In this document: piece after piece, positions 16,365 through 25,052 of the stretch
How the letters are laid out: each line of letters opens with the position of its first letter
How positions within the stretch are numbered: the stretch's first letter is position 1
The notes under the pieces: generated by a model
The model's input: the letters and a program-made list of their open reading frames with translations, nothing else
Told to the model about the DNA's origin: nothing
The model's database searches: none
Assembly: GCF_023555055.1 (NCBI RefSeq)
Contig: NZ_JAMJPL010000001.1
Coordinates: 1,550,001 to 1,614,000, forward strand
Direction: 5' to 3'
DNA length: 64,000 nt
Source of the DNA: Marinobacter sp. ATCH36
GTDB taxonomy: Bacteria > Pseudomonadota > Gammaproteobacteria > Pseudomonadales > Oleiphilaceae
Program-made: the position numbers and the translations under genes

Positions 16365-18137
16365 ATGATTCGCACCGCGATGTTGGGAAGCAGCGTGTCA
16401 TCCGGGGTGTTCTCGCGTAGGCCGCGTTGCGGCTCGGGAGCTTTCAGGTGGCTGCTTCTCGCTAGTGGATTATTCCTGGCCAGCCCGGCTGCAGGTGCCG
16501 AACCAGACACGGATCAATGTATCGCCAGCGACGTTCAGCCAGAGTCGATCGACCTTGACCAGCCCCGGGACCAGTTGGCACGCCAGAGTGACCTGGTAAT
16601 CCCTGCGGGGGCCCGCATTGGCCAGGTCCGCATTGTTCGTCGCCCCATTTTTGATGTCAGTGATCCGGAACAGGACAATTTTCTTTACCGCACCCTGAAT
16701 GCGCTGAATACGCCCACCTGGGAGTCGGCTCTGCGTGCCCAGCTGGTGTTCAACGAAGGGGACCCCTACGACCCGGCTTTGATTGCCGAGTCCGAGCGCG
16801 TCCTTCGCCAGCGCGAGTACCTGACGGCCGCCTGGGTCGGCGCGACCCATGTCTGTGGGGATGAGGTGGAGGTGAGTGTTCTGGCGCGGGATACCTGGAC
16901 GCTGCTGCCCACTGTCGGGGGATCGCGGTCCGGTGGTGAAAACACCACCAACACCGGTCTTTCCGACCCGAATTTTCTCGGTTCCGGGAAGAGCCTGGGG
17001 GTTTCCTACACGAAAGATCCCGACCGCACCGAAACCAGTGTGTATTTTGATGATCCGAATGTTCTGGGTTCCCATTGGCAGAGCGGGTTCGCCTACGATG
17101 ACCGCAGCGATGGCCGTGGCCGCAGTGCCTATCTGGAACGACCGTTTTTCAGCGACAGTGCCGACTGGCGTTTTGGGTTGAGTGGTTTGGACGACGTGCG
17201 TGAGCAGTCCCGATTTGTGGGTGCCGAGGCTATCGCTGATTACCGCCGTAGCCAGGAATTTGTCAGTGTTGACGTGGGGTGGCGACTGTTGGAGCGCAAT
17301 GACCGGCAGGTTCGGTTACTTGCCGGCTACCGTTATGATGCCCTGGAATTTGAACGCCTGCCGGATGAGGCCGACCTGGATTTGCTGCCGGAGGACCGCA
17401 CGCTGAGTTACCCCTGGATCGGTTTCGACTACCGTGAAAACCGCTTCCGGGAGATGACAAACCTGACCCAGCTGCAGCGTGTTGAGGATGTTCGGGATGG
17501 GTTTGTATGGCGAACGGAGCTGGGTTACTCGTCTCCGGGCCTCGGGGCAACCGAGGATCGCGTTGTGCTGAATGTGGATTTTCAGGATGCGCTACTGGCC
17601 ACCGCAACCAACTACGCGCGTTACGGAATCAGCCAGAGCGGAAACTATCGGCTGGATGATGACCGATTCGAAAATCTTCAGGGAACGCTCAGCCTGGAGT
17701 ACTTTCATGGTGGGGTAGTGCGTTGGAATAGTTGGTACACCAATCTGTCCGTAACCGCAGCCCATAACCTGACCGTCGACCAGCAGCTTCTGATTGGCGG
17801 TGAGAATGGCCTCCGCGGTTATCCGAGTGACTACCAGCAGGGCAACCGGCGGGCGCTATGGACGCTGGAGCGCCGCTTTTTCCCGGACTGGCACCCGTTC
17901 AAACTGTTTCGGCTGGGTGGGGTGTTGTTCACTGATGTGGGCCGAGCCTGGTTCGACGATGGCCGTAACAATGGCCCGGACGATGGAGTACTGAAAGATA
18001 TAGGATTCGGCCTGAGGCTGGCCTCCAGCCGGATTGAAGTTCAGCGGATGCTGCACCTGGATTTTGCGTTTCCGCTGGATGGCGATGACAGTATCGATCA
18101 GGTGCAGATACTGTTGCGGGGAAGGTCGAGTTTTTAG
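16365..18137 (+). CDS. BamA/TamA (Omp85) family outer-membrane protein
   Basis: A 590-residue protein with a long N-terminal stretch and a signal peptide ending near residue 45 (ASPAAGAE). Residues about 85-175 look like one POTRA-type domain; the rest alternates short aromatic strands typical of a beta-barrel. The GENGLRGYP motif near residue 480 is the Omp85 VRGF/Y signature, and the chain ends in phenylalanine as barrel proteins do. It probably inserts or secretes a surface protein or lipid. The start is uncertain because no ribosome site is visible; internal starts 5 codons down are possible. Confidence 0.85.
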   Translation: MIRTAMLGSSVSSGVFSRRPRCGSGAFRWLLLASGLFLASPAAGAEPDTDQCIASDVQPESIDLDQPRDQLARQSDLVIPAGARIGQVRIVRRPIFDVSDPEQDNFLYRTLNALNTPTWESALRAQLVFNEGDPYDPALIAESERVLRQREYLTAAWVGATHVCGDEVEVSVLARDTWTLLPTVGGSRSGGENTTNTGLSDPNFLGSGKSLGVSYTKDPDRTETSVYFDDPNVLGSHWQSGFAYDDRSDGRGRSAYLERPFFSDSADWRFGLSGLDDVREQSRFVGAEAIADYRRSQEFVSVDVGWRLLERNDRQVRLLAGYRYDALEFERLPDEADLDLLPEDRTLSYPWIGFDYRENRFREMTNLTQLQRVEDVRDGFVWRTELGYSSPGLGATEDRVVLNVDFQDALLATATNYARYGISQSGNYRLDDDRFENLQGTLSLEYFHGGVVRWNSWYTNLSVTAAHNLTVDQQLLIGGENGLRGYPSDYQQGNRRALWTLERRFFPDWHPFKLFRLGGVLFTDVGRAWFDDGRNNGPDDGVLKDIGFGLRLASSRIEVQRMLHLDFAFPLDGDDSIDQVQILLRGRSSF

Positions 18138-18169
18138 CGAATGACAATATGGCAAAGTAGACTGGCGCG

Positions 18170-18442
18170 ATGACAAACAGAGTTGATATCCATTACTGCA
18201 CAGGGTGCCGCTGGCTGCTTCGATCAGCCTGGATGGCACAGGAACTGTTGACTACGTTCGAAGGCGAGCTGGACTCACTGGCCCTGCATCCTGGAAGTGG
18301 CGGCATTTTCGAAGTCTGGGTTAACGACAAGCGGATCTGGTCCCGTAAGGAACAGCAGGGATTCCCGGAGATCAAGGTGCTCAAGCAACTGGTACGCGAT
18401 GAAATTGATCCTCAGCGCTCGCTCGGCCATGTGGATCGCTGA
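18170..18442 (+). CDS. SelT/SelW/SelH (Rdx) family redox protein
   Basis: A 90-residue thioredoxin-like protein with a CTGC motif at residues 10-13, the cysteine form of the CxxU selenoprotein W site, and the family GSGGIFEVWVNDKRIWSRK segment. These small proteins are thought to act in thiol redox reactions; the partner is unknown. It follows the Omp85 gene by 32 bases on the same strand and is closed by a GC-rich hairpin. Confidence 0.88.
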   Translation: MTNRVDIHYCTGCRWLLRSAWMAQELLTTFEGELDSLALHPGSGGIFEVWVNDKRIWSRKEQQGFPEIKVLKQLVRDEIDPQRSLGHVDR

Positions 18443-18472
18443 GGCCCGGGTGCTGGGTTCGGCCCGGGCTTT
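18442..18472 (+). terminator. Intrinsic terminator of the Omp85-SelW unit
   Basis: AGGCCCGGG pairs with CCCGGGCTT (nine pairs, one of them G-U) over a 12-base loop and is followed by TTT. It begins at the last base of the SelW-like stop codon. Confidence 0.6.
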
Positions 18473-18493
18473 CCTGTCATGGGGTTTGTTCTC

Positions 18494-18637
18494 TTAAAAA
18501 GAGTGCCCCAGCAGTCCCAGCACTCCCAGGGCGATCAGGTAGCCTGCGACGATATAGTTAAGCAGTTTCGGGAATACCAGGATGCCTATGCCAGCGCCCA
18601 GGCTGATCAGAGGTGCAAGTTCAAGATGAAGTGTCAT
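18494..18637 (-). CDS. DUF3096 small membrane protein
   Basis: A 47-residue protein that is almost all membrane: two hydrophobic helices around the GAGIGILVFPKLLNYIVAGYL-type core (split here across residues 13-35) and a short tail GLLGHSF. This matches the DUF3096 family of tiny inner-membrane proteins, often stress-linked but without known function. GGAGA lies 8 bases before the ATG. It is convergent with the SelW-like gene. Confidence 0.82.
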   Translation of the reverse strand: MTLHLELAPLISLGAGIGILVFPKLLNYIVAGYLIALGVLGLLGHSF

Positions 18638-18784
18638 ACGGCTGGTCTCCATGAATGATTACCGATTTCCTGCAGAGCGCGTTTATGGAATCATACTCCG
18701 CCGCTCAAAAGAGCTTCGAGTACGAGAGTTTAGCAGGTGAGTGGGGCGCGCAACCTTTCCAAAGTATGAACGTTGGTGAATACG

Positions 18785-19168
18785 ATGAACAATGACGAAC
18801 TGAATCAGATCCTCGAGCTGGATGGAGAGGAGCGATACGATTATTTCCTGAGCCTTGTTGGTGAGGAGCGGGAAATCTGGATTCTGGTGAATGCGGATAA
18901 CCGCTTTCTGAAAATCGAATCGGAAAATGGCGATATTGCTCACCTACCTGTCTGGCCCAGCTCGGCTTTCGCAGCCGATTACGCAAAAGACTCTGACGAT
19001 CTCTCGCCGAAAAGCATCTCCCTGCCTGATTTTTTCAAGAAATGGGTACCGGGGCTTACCAGGGATGGCTTGCAGGTGGGGGTGTTTCCCGGGCGTGATA
19101 ACACCCTGTGGATCACAGAGCCGGAGGAGTTGAAGCGCGACTTGCAGGACGAGATGTCGAGCTTTTGA
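18785..19168 (+). CDS. DUF2750 domain-containing protein
   Basis: A 127-residue acidic soluble protein. The middle LPVWPSSAFAADYA and PKSISLPDFFKKWVPGL segments and the late VGVFPGRDNTLWITEPEEL match the DUF2750 family, whose function is unknown. The ATG is preferred over an upstream TTG that would add four residues; the ribosome site is weak either way. It stands alone between a small membrane protein gene and a crotonase gene. Confidence 0.8.
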   Translation: MNNDELNQILELDGEERYDYFLSLVGEEREIWILVNADNRFLKIESENGDIAHLPVWPSSAFAADYAKDSDDLSPKSISLPDFFKKWVPGLTRDGLQVGVFPGRDNTLWITEPEELKRDLQDEMSSF

Positions 19169-19263
19169 GCGAGGAGATAAGCGCGACGAACCCCGGAGGG
19201 TGGCTAGTCAGGACACGAGGTGGCAAAGTTCACCACCTCAAAATTTAATTTCAGCAAGAGGAT

Positions 19264-19968
19264 ATGCCGGTGACGGACCTTGTAAATTACCAATTGGAAG
19301 ATGGCGTAGCCACAATCACTATCAGTAACGGCAAGGCCAATGCGCTCAGCCATGAAGTGTTTGAGGCGTTGAATCACGCCTTTGATCGGGCTGAAGAAGA
19401 CAAAGCAGTGGTTATCCTGACCGGGCAGCCAGGCATTCTTTCCGGTGGCTATGACCTGAAGGAAATGCAGAAAGGCCCGAAAGAGGCCTCCGCCCTGGTC
19501 AAGGTTGGATCGACGTTTACGCGTCGTCTGGCTGCATTTCCGCTGCCTGTCATTGGTGCCTGCAGCGGACACGCGATTGCCAAGGGTGCCTTCGTGCTGC
19601 TGTCAGTGGATTACCGCATTGGCATTGAAGGGGACTTTAAACTGGGTCTCAACGAGGTAGCGATCGGCATGACCATGCACCATGCCGGTATCGAGATTGC
19701 ACGGCACCGACTGTCGCCAGCCCATTTCTATCGCTCCGTGGTGAATGCTGAAATCTTCAACCCGACCGGTGCAGTTCAGGCCGGCTTTCTGGATGAAATT
19801 GTCGCACCAGAAAAGCTCAAGGCGCGGGCTAATGAAGTGGCGCAACAGTTCAGGAAACTCAACATGACGGCCCACAAACAAACCAAGCGCAAGGCCAAGG
19901 CGGAATACCTGGAACTCCTGGATGATTGTATTCTGAAGGATGCGGAGCATCTGGGTCTGATGGCGTAA
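19264..19968 (+). CDS. Enoyl-CoA hydratase/isomerase (crotonase) family protein
   Basis: A 234-residue crotonase-fold protein. The CoA-binding and oxyanion segments are SGGYDLKEM (residues 60-68) and GACSGHAIAKGAFVLL. The usual second glutamate region reads LNEVAIGM. Such enzymes hydrate, isomerise or hydrolyse acyl-CoA thioesters. The short length and the simple active site fit a stand-alone beta-oxidation or short-chain hydratase. No fatty-acid genes are next to it. It is followed by efpL on the same strand. Confidence 0.88.
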   Translation: MPVTDLVNYQLEDGVATITISNGKANALSHEVFEALNHAFDRAEEDKAVVILTGQPGILSGGYDLKEMQKGPKEASALVKVGSTFTRRLAAFPLPVIGACSGHAIAKGAFVLLSVDYRIGIEGDFKLGLNEVAIGMTMHHAGIEIARHRLSPAHFYRSVVNAEIFNPTGAVQAGFLDEIVAPEKLKARANEVAQQFRKLNMTAHKQTKRKAKAEYLELLDDCILKDAEHLGLMA

Positions 19969-20023
19969 ACATTCAGGGTCTGGTTAACCGTTTATTTTCA
20001 CTTTTGTCACGGAAACAGAAGCA

Positions 20024-20590
20024 ATGCCAAAAGCAGGTGAAATCAAGAAGAATTCGGCGGTTGAGTACGAGGGTGGCGTGTACTTCGTCAAGGATATTGA
20101 GCGGTCGGTGCCGCAGGGGCGAGCCGGCGGCAGCCTTTATCGAATGCGTCTTTACGACGTGGTGACTGGCTACAAGGTCGACCAGACGTTCAAAGATTCC
20201 GACATGCTGAACCTGGCGGACCTGGTGCGCAGGCCAGCCACGTTCTCCTATTCAGACGGCGAAGAGTACGTCTTCATGGATACTGAAGACTTCACACAAT
20301 ACAGTCTGAATGGCGAGGCGATTGCCGATGAGTTGCTGTTCATCAGCGAGGATACCCAGGGATTGATGGTCATTCTTGTCAGCGATGCGCCTGTGGCTCT
20401 GGACTTGCCCCCTACGGTAGACCTTGTCATTGAAGAAACCGACCCCTCCGTCAAAGGCGGATCTGCAACGGCAAGGACCAAACCTGCCCGGCTCACCACG
20501 GGTCTGGTTATTCAGGTGCCTGAGCATATTTCCACTGGCGACCGGATCAAAATCAATGTGGAAGAGCGCCGGTTCCTGGGCCGAGCCTGA
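20024..20590 (+). CDS. efpL: Elongation factor P-like protein EfpL (YeiP)
   Basis: A 188-residue, three-domain tRNA mimic that relieves ribosome stalling at proline and some other motifs. The tip of the domain I loop reads [19 protein letters not shown] with arginine at residue 33, the residue used by EfpL in place of the modified lysine or arginine of EF-P. The PAT-type middle domain and the C-terminal [18 protein letters not shown] segment are intact. It is convergent with the pxp operon, with only 9 bases between them. Confidence 0.93.
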   Translation: MPKAGEIKKNSAVEYEGGVYFVKDIERSVPQGRAGGSLYRMRLYDVVTGYKVDQTFKDSDMLNLADLVRRPATFSYSDGEEYVFMDTEDFTQYSLNGEAIADELLFISEDTQGLMVILVSDAPVALDLPPTVDLVIEETDPSVKGGSATARTKPARLTTGLVIQVPEHISTGDRIKINVEERRFLGRA

Positions 20591-20599
20591 GGGATTGGT

Positions 20600-21538
20600 T
20601 CAGCGCAGCGAGTGGAGAAACTGCCGGTGTTGTCTCAGTGCGCTGTCTATGCCGGCAGCTCTGAGGCGAACCGTCTGCCCTGGCATGCATTGCGCCAGGC
20701 GACTGGCCGCCAGTGGCGTCAGGTTACCAAGGCGCGGGTAGCCGCCAATGGTCTGCCGGTCATTCAGCAGAGCGATTGGCTGGCCATCCGGTGGTACCTG
20801 AACAGCGCCCAGTGAAATTCCTTCCGACACCAGTGAGCCGATGGTGCACTGAAGTGCCGGACCGGTGAGGCGAACGCCCATGCGGTCCGCGCGCTGGTCC
20901 ACCTGCCACTGTGAATTGAAAGCATCAAACAGGCTCTTACCGGTAAATGCTGCTATCTGTGCACCCGGAAGCAGGTCCAGTGTGGTGGTTTGGCGGTAGT
21001 CCCGCTGTTCCGATTCCGGCGCAATCTGATCGGCCGGAGTGCTTTCCGCTTCGTTCACAGTAAGGGTGTCGCCCTCGCTCAGGCTGGTCCCCAGGCCGTC
21101 AAATCCGCCTAGCTGTTCCCGTACCACGCAGGCGGCGCTTCCCATGACAGTGTCACCTCGGAAACCTCCGGCTACCGCGAGGTAGGCTCGTAAGCCGTTA
21201 ACTGGTGAACCGAAGGTAAGCGTATCGCCGGCTCTGATGGCCATTGTTCTCCACATGGGTGCGGATTGCTGATTGTGCCTGACGCCCAAATTGGCGCCGG
21301 TCAGCGCAATAGTCAGATCCCGCTCGGCTACAAGTTCCAGCCCACCGAAGGTGATTTCCAGCACGGCGGTGCCCCAGGGATTGCCTGCCAGGCGGTTGGC
21401 CCAGGCCCAGGCGTGCAGGTCGGCCGGCCCGCCCTGGGTGACCCCCAGATGCCGGACTCCGAAACGGCCTGCGTCCTGAAGCAGGGCAAGGGGGCCGGAA
21501 CGGGAAACGCGAAATCCGGCCTTGTTGCTCTTGCTCAT
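20600..21538 (-). CDS. pxpC: 5-oxoprolinase subunit C
   Basis: A 312-residue biotin-dependent-carboxyltransferase-like subunit. PxpA, PxpB and PxpC together hydrolyse 5-oxoproline (pyroglutamate) to glutamate with ATP. The GPLALLQDAGRFGVRHLGVTQGGP opening (residues 15-38) and IGGYPRLGNLTPLAASRLAQ near the end are family hallmarks. Its ATG overlaps the pxpB stop (ATGA). It is the last gene of the long operon and converges on efpL. Confidence 0.92.
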   Translation of the reverse strand: MSKSNKAGFRVSRSGPLALLQDAGRFGVRHLGVTQGGPADLHAWAWANRLAGNPWGTAVLEITFGGLELVAERDLTIALTGANLGVRHNQQSAPMWRTMAIRAGDTLTFGSPVNGLRAYLAVAGGFRGDTVMGSAACVVREQLGGFDGLGTSLSEGDTLTVNEAESTPADQIAPESEQRDYRQTTTLDLLPGAQIAAFTGKSLFDAFNSQWQVDQRADRMGVRLTGPALQCTIGSLVSEGISLGAVQVPPDGQPIALLNDRQTIGGYPRLGNLTPLAASRLAQCMPGQTVRLRAAGIDSALRQHRQFLHSLR

Positions 21539-22260
21539 TTGGCCAACTCCCGGTCAGTGGCTGTGGTGTCGCCACCCTGCGCCTCGAATGTGGCCTGGTC
21601 CACCGGTACGAAGCTGACGCGGTCACCGACCCGAAGCAGGCTGAACCCTTCGCGGTTGCGGTCAAACAGGCGTGCCGGGGTACGTCCAATCAGGTTCCAG
21701 CCACCAGGCGTGACCACCGGGTAGGCAGCGGTCTGCTGCCCGGCAATGGCAACGCTGCCGGCGGGTACTTTCTGGCGTGGTGTGTCCAGGCGCGGGCAGG
21801 TCAGTGCTTCGTCCAGCAAACCCATAAAGGCGAAGCCGGGGGCAAAGCCCAGGGCGAACACGCGGTACTCCCGGCTGCTGTGTGCTTCAATCACTGATTC
21901 GACCGACAGATCAGACAGGTCAGCGACACGCTGCAGGTCGGGGCCTGTTTGTTGATGGTACCAGGTAGGCAGTTCATGCAGTTTGCCGCCTGCGCCGGCT
22001 TCCGCGGGCTTGAGGCGGGCCAGTATCTCGATCAGTTTTTGTCTTGCCTCGCATGGCGTTATACGAAGCGGATCGAAAACCACCAGCAGAGTGGTGTAGG
22101 ACGGCACCAGATCCACCAGGGTGTCGCTGAAGGCGGCCTCGCATTCTTTAGCAAGGGCCGTCAGCCACAGCAGGTTGTTTTCCTCGATACTGTCGAACAG
22201 CCTCACCATCCAGCCATCAAGGCCGGCCCGCTCCAGGCAGGGTAAACGTGCCGGTTTCAT
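21535..22260 (-). CDS. pxpB: 5-oxoprolinase subunit B
   Basis: A 241-residue KipI/allophanate-hydrolase-subunit-1-like protein. The segment [19 protein letters not shown] and [30 protein letters not shown] signature (residues about 145-190) are typical. It phosphorylates or carries the intermediate in 5-oxoproline cleavage with PxpC. Both ends overlap neighbours by the ATGA arrangement, so the three subunits are translated together. Confidence 0.92.
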   Translation of the reverse strand: MKPARLPCLERAGLDGWMVRLFDSIEENNLLWLTALAKECEAAFSDTLVDLVPSYTTLLVVFDPLRITPCEARQKLIEILARLKPAEAGAGGKLHELPTWYHQQTGPDLQRVADLSDLSVESVIEAHSSREYRVFALGFAPGFAFMGLLDEALTCPRLDTPRQKVPAGSVAIAGQQTAAYPVVTPGGWNLIGRTPARLFDRNREGFSLLRVGDRVSFVPVDQATFEAQGGDTTATDRELAK

Positions 22261-23012
22261 CTTTGTGGGCCAAGCGTGTTGAGCATTTGGCGGATGGCAC
22301 GAACGGACGCCACCGACTCTTCGTTATCGCCGTGGACACAAAGGGTGTCCGCAGTGAGTACCAGATCACTACCGTTACTGGCGGTCAGTGGTTGCCCTGT
22401 GGCAATGCGTTGGGCCTGATCAAGAATAACGTCAGGAGCGTGATGCACTGCACCGGCCTGCGATCGCGAAACCAACCGGCCGTCACCGTCGTACGCGCGG
22501 TCGGCAAAAGCTTCAAACCAGAGTGTGATTCGGTGCTCGCCCGCCAGTTCACGTATTGCACTGGTGTCGCGGGTTGCCAGGGTCATCAGTGGCAACTCGG
22601 GATCGTACGCCAGAATCGCGCGGGCGACCGCAGTGAAAATCTCCGGCTTGCGGGCCATGTCGTTATACAGGGCACCGTGGGGTTTCACGTAGCGGATTGC
22701 AGTGCCTTCCGCACGGCACATGGCCGCCAGGGCACCCACCTGATACAGCACGAGGTTTTCGATTTCCGCCGGTGAACAGGCCATGGAACGTCGGCCAAAA
22801 CCCACCAGATCCGGGTAGGCGGGGTGGGCCCCGACCCCGACAGAATGCTCCGCCGCCATGCGCACGGTACGGCGCATGACGTCCGGGTCCGAGGCGTGAA
22901 AGCCACAGGCTATGTTGGCCAGATCCACATGGGGCATTACTTCGTGATCCAGCCCCATTACCCAGGGGCCAAAACTCTCCCCCATATCGGCGTTCAGCAG
23001 TAAAGATGTCAT
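22257..23012 (-). CDS. pxpA: 5-oxoprolinase subunit A (LamB/YcsF family)
   Basis: A 251-residue TIM-barrel-like subunit. [10 protein letters not shown] at the start, [25 protein letters not shown] and VKPHGALYN are all present, which defines the family. It supplies the hydrolytic part of ATP-dependent 5-oxoprolinase. GGAGG lies about 7 bases before the ATG. It is first of the three pxp genes and follows the oxidoreductase gene by 38 bases. Confidence 0.94.
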   Translation of the reverse strand: MTSLLLNADMGESFGPWVMGLDHEVMPHVDLANIACGFHASDPDVMRRTVRMAAEHSVGVGAHPAYPDLVGFGRRSMACSPAEIENLVLYQVGALAAMCRAEGTAIRYVKPHGALYNDMARKPEIFTAVARAILAYDPELPLMTLATRDTSAIRELAGEHRITLWFEAFADRAYDGDGRLVSRSQAGAVHHAPDVILDQAQRIATGQPLTASNGSDLVLTADTLCVHGDNEESVASVRAIRQMLNTLGPQR

Positions 23013-23050
23013 GTTATCCCTCCGTCATATTCAATGACGTGTGCAACGGC

Positions 23051-24217
23051 TCAGAAGATGTTCGACCGCTCATACTGTTTGGGCCATGCGACGTTTTCGG
23101 CTTTCAGAGTGGCGGCCGCACGTAAGGGCCATGCCGGGTCTGACAGCAACGCCCGCCCCAGAATCACCAGATCGGCCTGGCCGTTGGCAATAATCGATTC
23201 GGCAAGGTCCGGGCTGTGAATCAGGCCAACGGCACCGGTGGGAATGTCCGCTCGTGAGCGCACGGCTTGTGCCAGCGGAACCTGGTAACCAGGATGAATC
23301 GGGATCTGCTGGCGCGGATCGTTGCCACCGGAAGAACAGTCTATCAGGTCCACATCGCCCTGGAATCGCAACAGTGTAGCCAGCTGCACGGTGTCGTCCA
23401 GGGTCCAGCCGCCTTCGACCCAGTCGGTGCAGGACAGGCGCAGGAACAGGGGCAGGTCGTCTGGCCATTCCTCCCGCACTACTGCGATGGATTCCTGCAG
23501 GAAGCGAATACGGTTTTCAAAGGTGCCGCCGTACTCATCGGTGCGCTGGTTGCTCAGCGGTGACAGGAACTGATGAATCAGATAGCCGTGGGCGCCGTGT
23601 AGTTCCAGCGCCCTGAAACCGGCCTGCCGCGCGCGGCGGGTAGCGGTTTTCAGGGACTCCAGCGATTCGCCGATCTGGTTGTGGGTCATCGCGGCGGGCA
23701 CCTGCCACTGGGCGGCATAGGGCAGCGCGGATGCGGACACCAGGTCTTCCCAACCGCCGGTGTCTGCACGCAGTGGATGCGAGCCCTCCCAGGGACGGCC
23801 CACCGAGGCTTTGCGGCCGGCGTGGCCGAGCTGTATGCCGGGCACTGCACCCTGATCGGAAACGAAGCGGGCGATACGGGCAAGCCGGTCACGCTGTTCG
23901 TCATTCCACAGGCCCAGACAATGGGGCGTGATTCTCCCCCGGGGTTCAATGTGGACTGCTTCGGTGAATACCCAGCCGGCACCGCCAGCGGCCCTCGCGC
24001 CCAAATGCACAAAGTGCCAGTCGTTGGAGAGTCCTTCCTGGCCGGAATACTGGCACATGGGAGAGAGCATGATGCGGTTACGCGCCTCCACCGACCGAAA
24101 ACGGATCGGCCGGAACATATGCGGATTCGGGTCCCGCCGGAGGATGCGGCGGGCATTTTCACCACCGGAGCGGGAGTCGGTCACGGGTGTGCTGGAGTCG
24201 ATGCTTCTGTCACTCAT
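23051..24217 (-). CDS. NADH:flavin oxidoreductase (Old Yellow Enzyme family)
   Basis: A 388-residue FMN-dependent TIM-barrel enzyme of the YqjM/xenobiotic reductase branch. SPMCQYS carries the cysteine that tunes the flavin; ELHGAHGYLIHQFLSP and the NQRTDEYGGTFENRIRF signature follow. It reduces activated C=C bonds or acts as a demethylase/hydratase in catabolic clusters. The start MSDRSIDSS overlaps the upstream membrane-protein stop (ATGA). Within a pxp operon it may saturate or open a ring of the imported compound before the oxoprolinase step; that is inference. Confidence 0.9.
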   Translation of the reverse strand: MSDRSIDSSTPVTDSRSGGENARRILRRDPNPHMFRPIRFRSVEARNRIMLSPMCQYSGQEGLSNDWHFVHLGARAAGGAGWVFTEAVHIEPRGRITPHCLGLWNDEQRDRLARIARFVSDQGAVPGIQLGHAGRKASVGRPWEGSHPLRADTGGWEDLVSASALPYAAQWQVPAAMTHNQIGESLESLKTATRRARQAGFRALELHGAHGYLIHQFLSPLSNQRTDEYGGTFENRIRFLQESIAVVREEWPDDLPLFLRLSCTDWVEGGWTLDDTVQLATLLRFQGDVDLIDCSSGGNDPRQQIPIHPGYQVPLAQAVRSRADIPTGAVGLIHSPDLAESIIANGQADLVILGRALLSDPAWPLRAAATLKAENVAWPKQYERSNIF

Positions 24218-25047
24218 GGGTGCGATTTCTCTTTGTTTTTGGTTGAGTAATCCAGCAGGTGGCCATATGTGCGACGAAATCGCCACTGGCTCACCATGAA
24301 CAGCAGGCCACTGACGGCAACGGATGCCAGCAGGGCAAATACGAACGTCACCATCGGTGGGACATGGCTTACCACAACTGCGGTAACCACGGCGAAGGCA
24401 ACGAGGCTAAGCATGCCTTGCTGCGCGGCGGCGACGGTGGCCCGGGCGACGTCAGGGCCGTAGCGGTCTTGAAGTGCCCAACCGATGGTAAACAGGCCCA
24501 CGGGAAAGCCCACGAGTATGCCCGACAGCATCGGGCCTGAGCGCGCAGCCAGCGTAGTGGCGACCGCGACGAGCAAACCGCCGAGGAGCCCCCTCAGCAC
24601 CACGTCATACCAGCCGGAGACCGCCGCCACATTGGGCTGTTTCAGGGCAAGAGCCCTTTTGATAACTTCCGCCGCCAGCAGCACCCCGGCATAAATTACC
24701 ACAGCTACAGCGACGCCGCCGGGAGTTAACGAGAACAGATAAGCGGCCGGAATCCAGACCAGAGTCGCCACACCAAGACTCGCCAGGGCACCGAGCCGTC
24801 CGGCAGTCAACACGAAACTGATGCTGAACAGCAGGGTGGCGATCAGCGCATGGAGCGTGGCCAGTGCCGCATCGCGGATGAATGCCGCAGGCCACTCCTG
24901 CAACATGAAAAAGTAGCCGGGGCCAAGAATGATGGGCGTTCCGGCAATGATGCCACCCAACCTCGGGCCCAGTTTCGCCACCGCCACCGAAACGCCAATG
25001 ACCACCAGCGCGGTGGCAATGAGCTTGGTCAGCAAAATGGTCAGCAT
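24214..25047 (-). CDS. Uncharacterised integral membrane protein
   Basis: A 277-residue protein with about nine or ten membrane segments arranged as two similar halves: IIAGTPIILGPGYFF in the first and SGILVGFPVGLFTIGW in the second. It resembles small-molecule exporters or permeases but I cannot place it in a family. The ATG starts 5 bases after the amidase stop, and its own stop overlaps the oxidoreductase start. It may export or import a product of the pathway. Confidence 0.75.
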   Translation of the reverse strand: MLTILLTKLIATALVVIGVSVAVAKLGPRLGGIIAGTPIILGPGYFFMLQEWPAAFIRDAALATLHALIATLLFSISFVLTAGRLGALASLGVATLVWIPAAYLFSLTPGGVAVAVVIYAGVLLAAEVIKRALALKQPNVAAVSGWYDVVLRGLLGGLLVAVATTLAARSGPMLSGILVGFPVGLFTIGWALQDRYGPDVARATVAAAQQGMLSLVAFAVVTAVVVSHVPPMVTFVFALLASVAVSGLLFMVSQWRFRRTYGHLLDYSTKNKEKSHP

Positions 25048-25052
25048 GGTTG

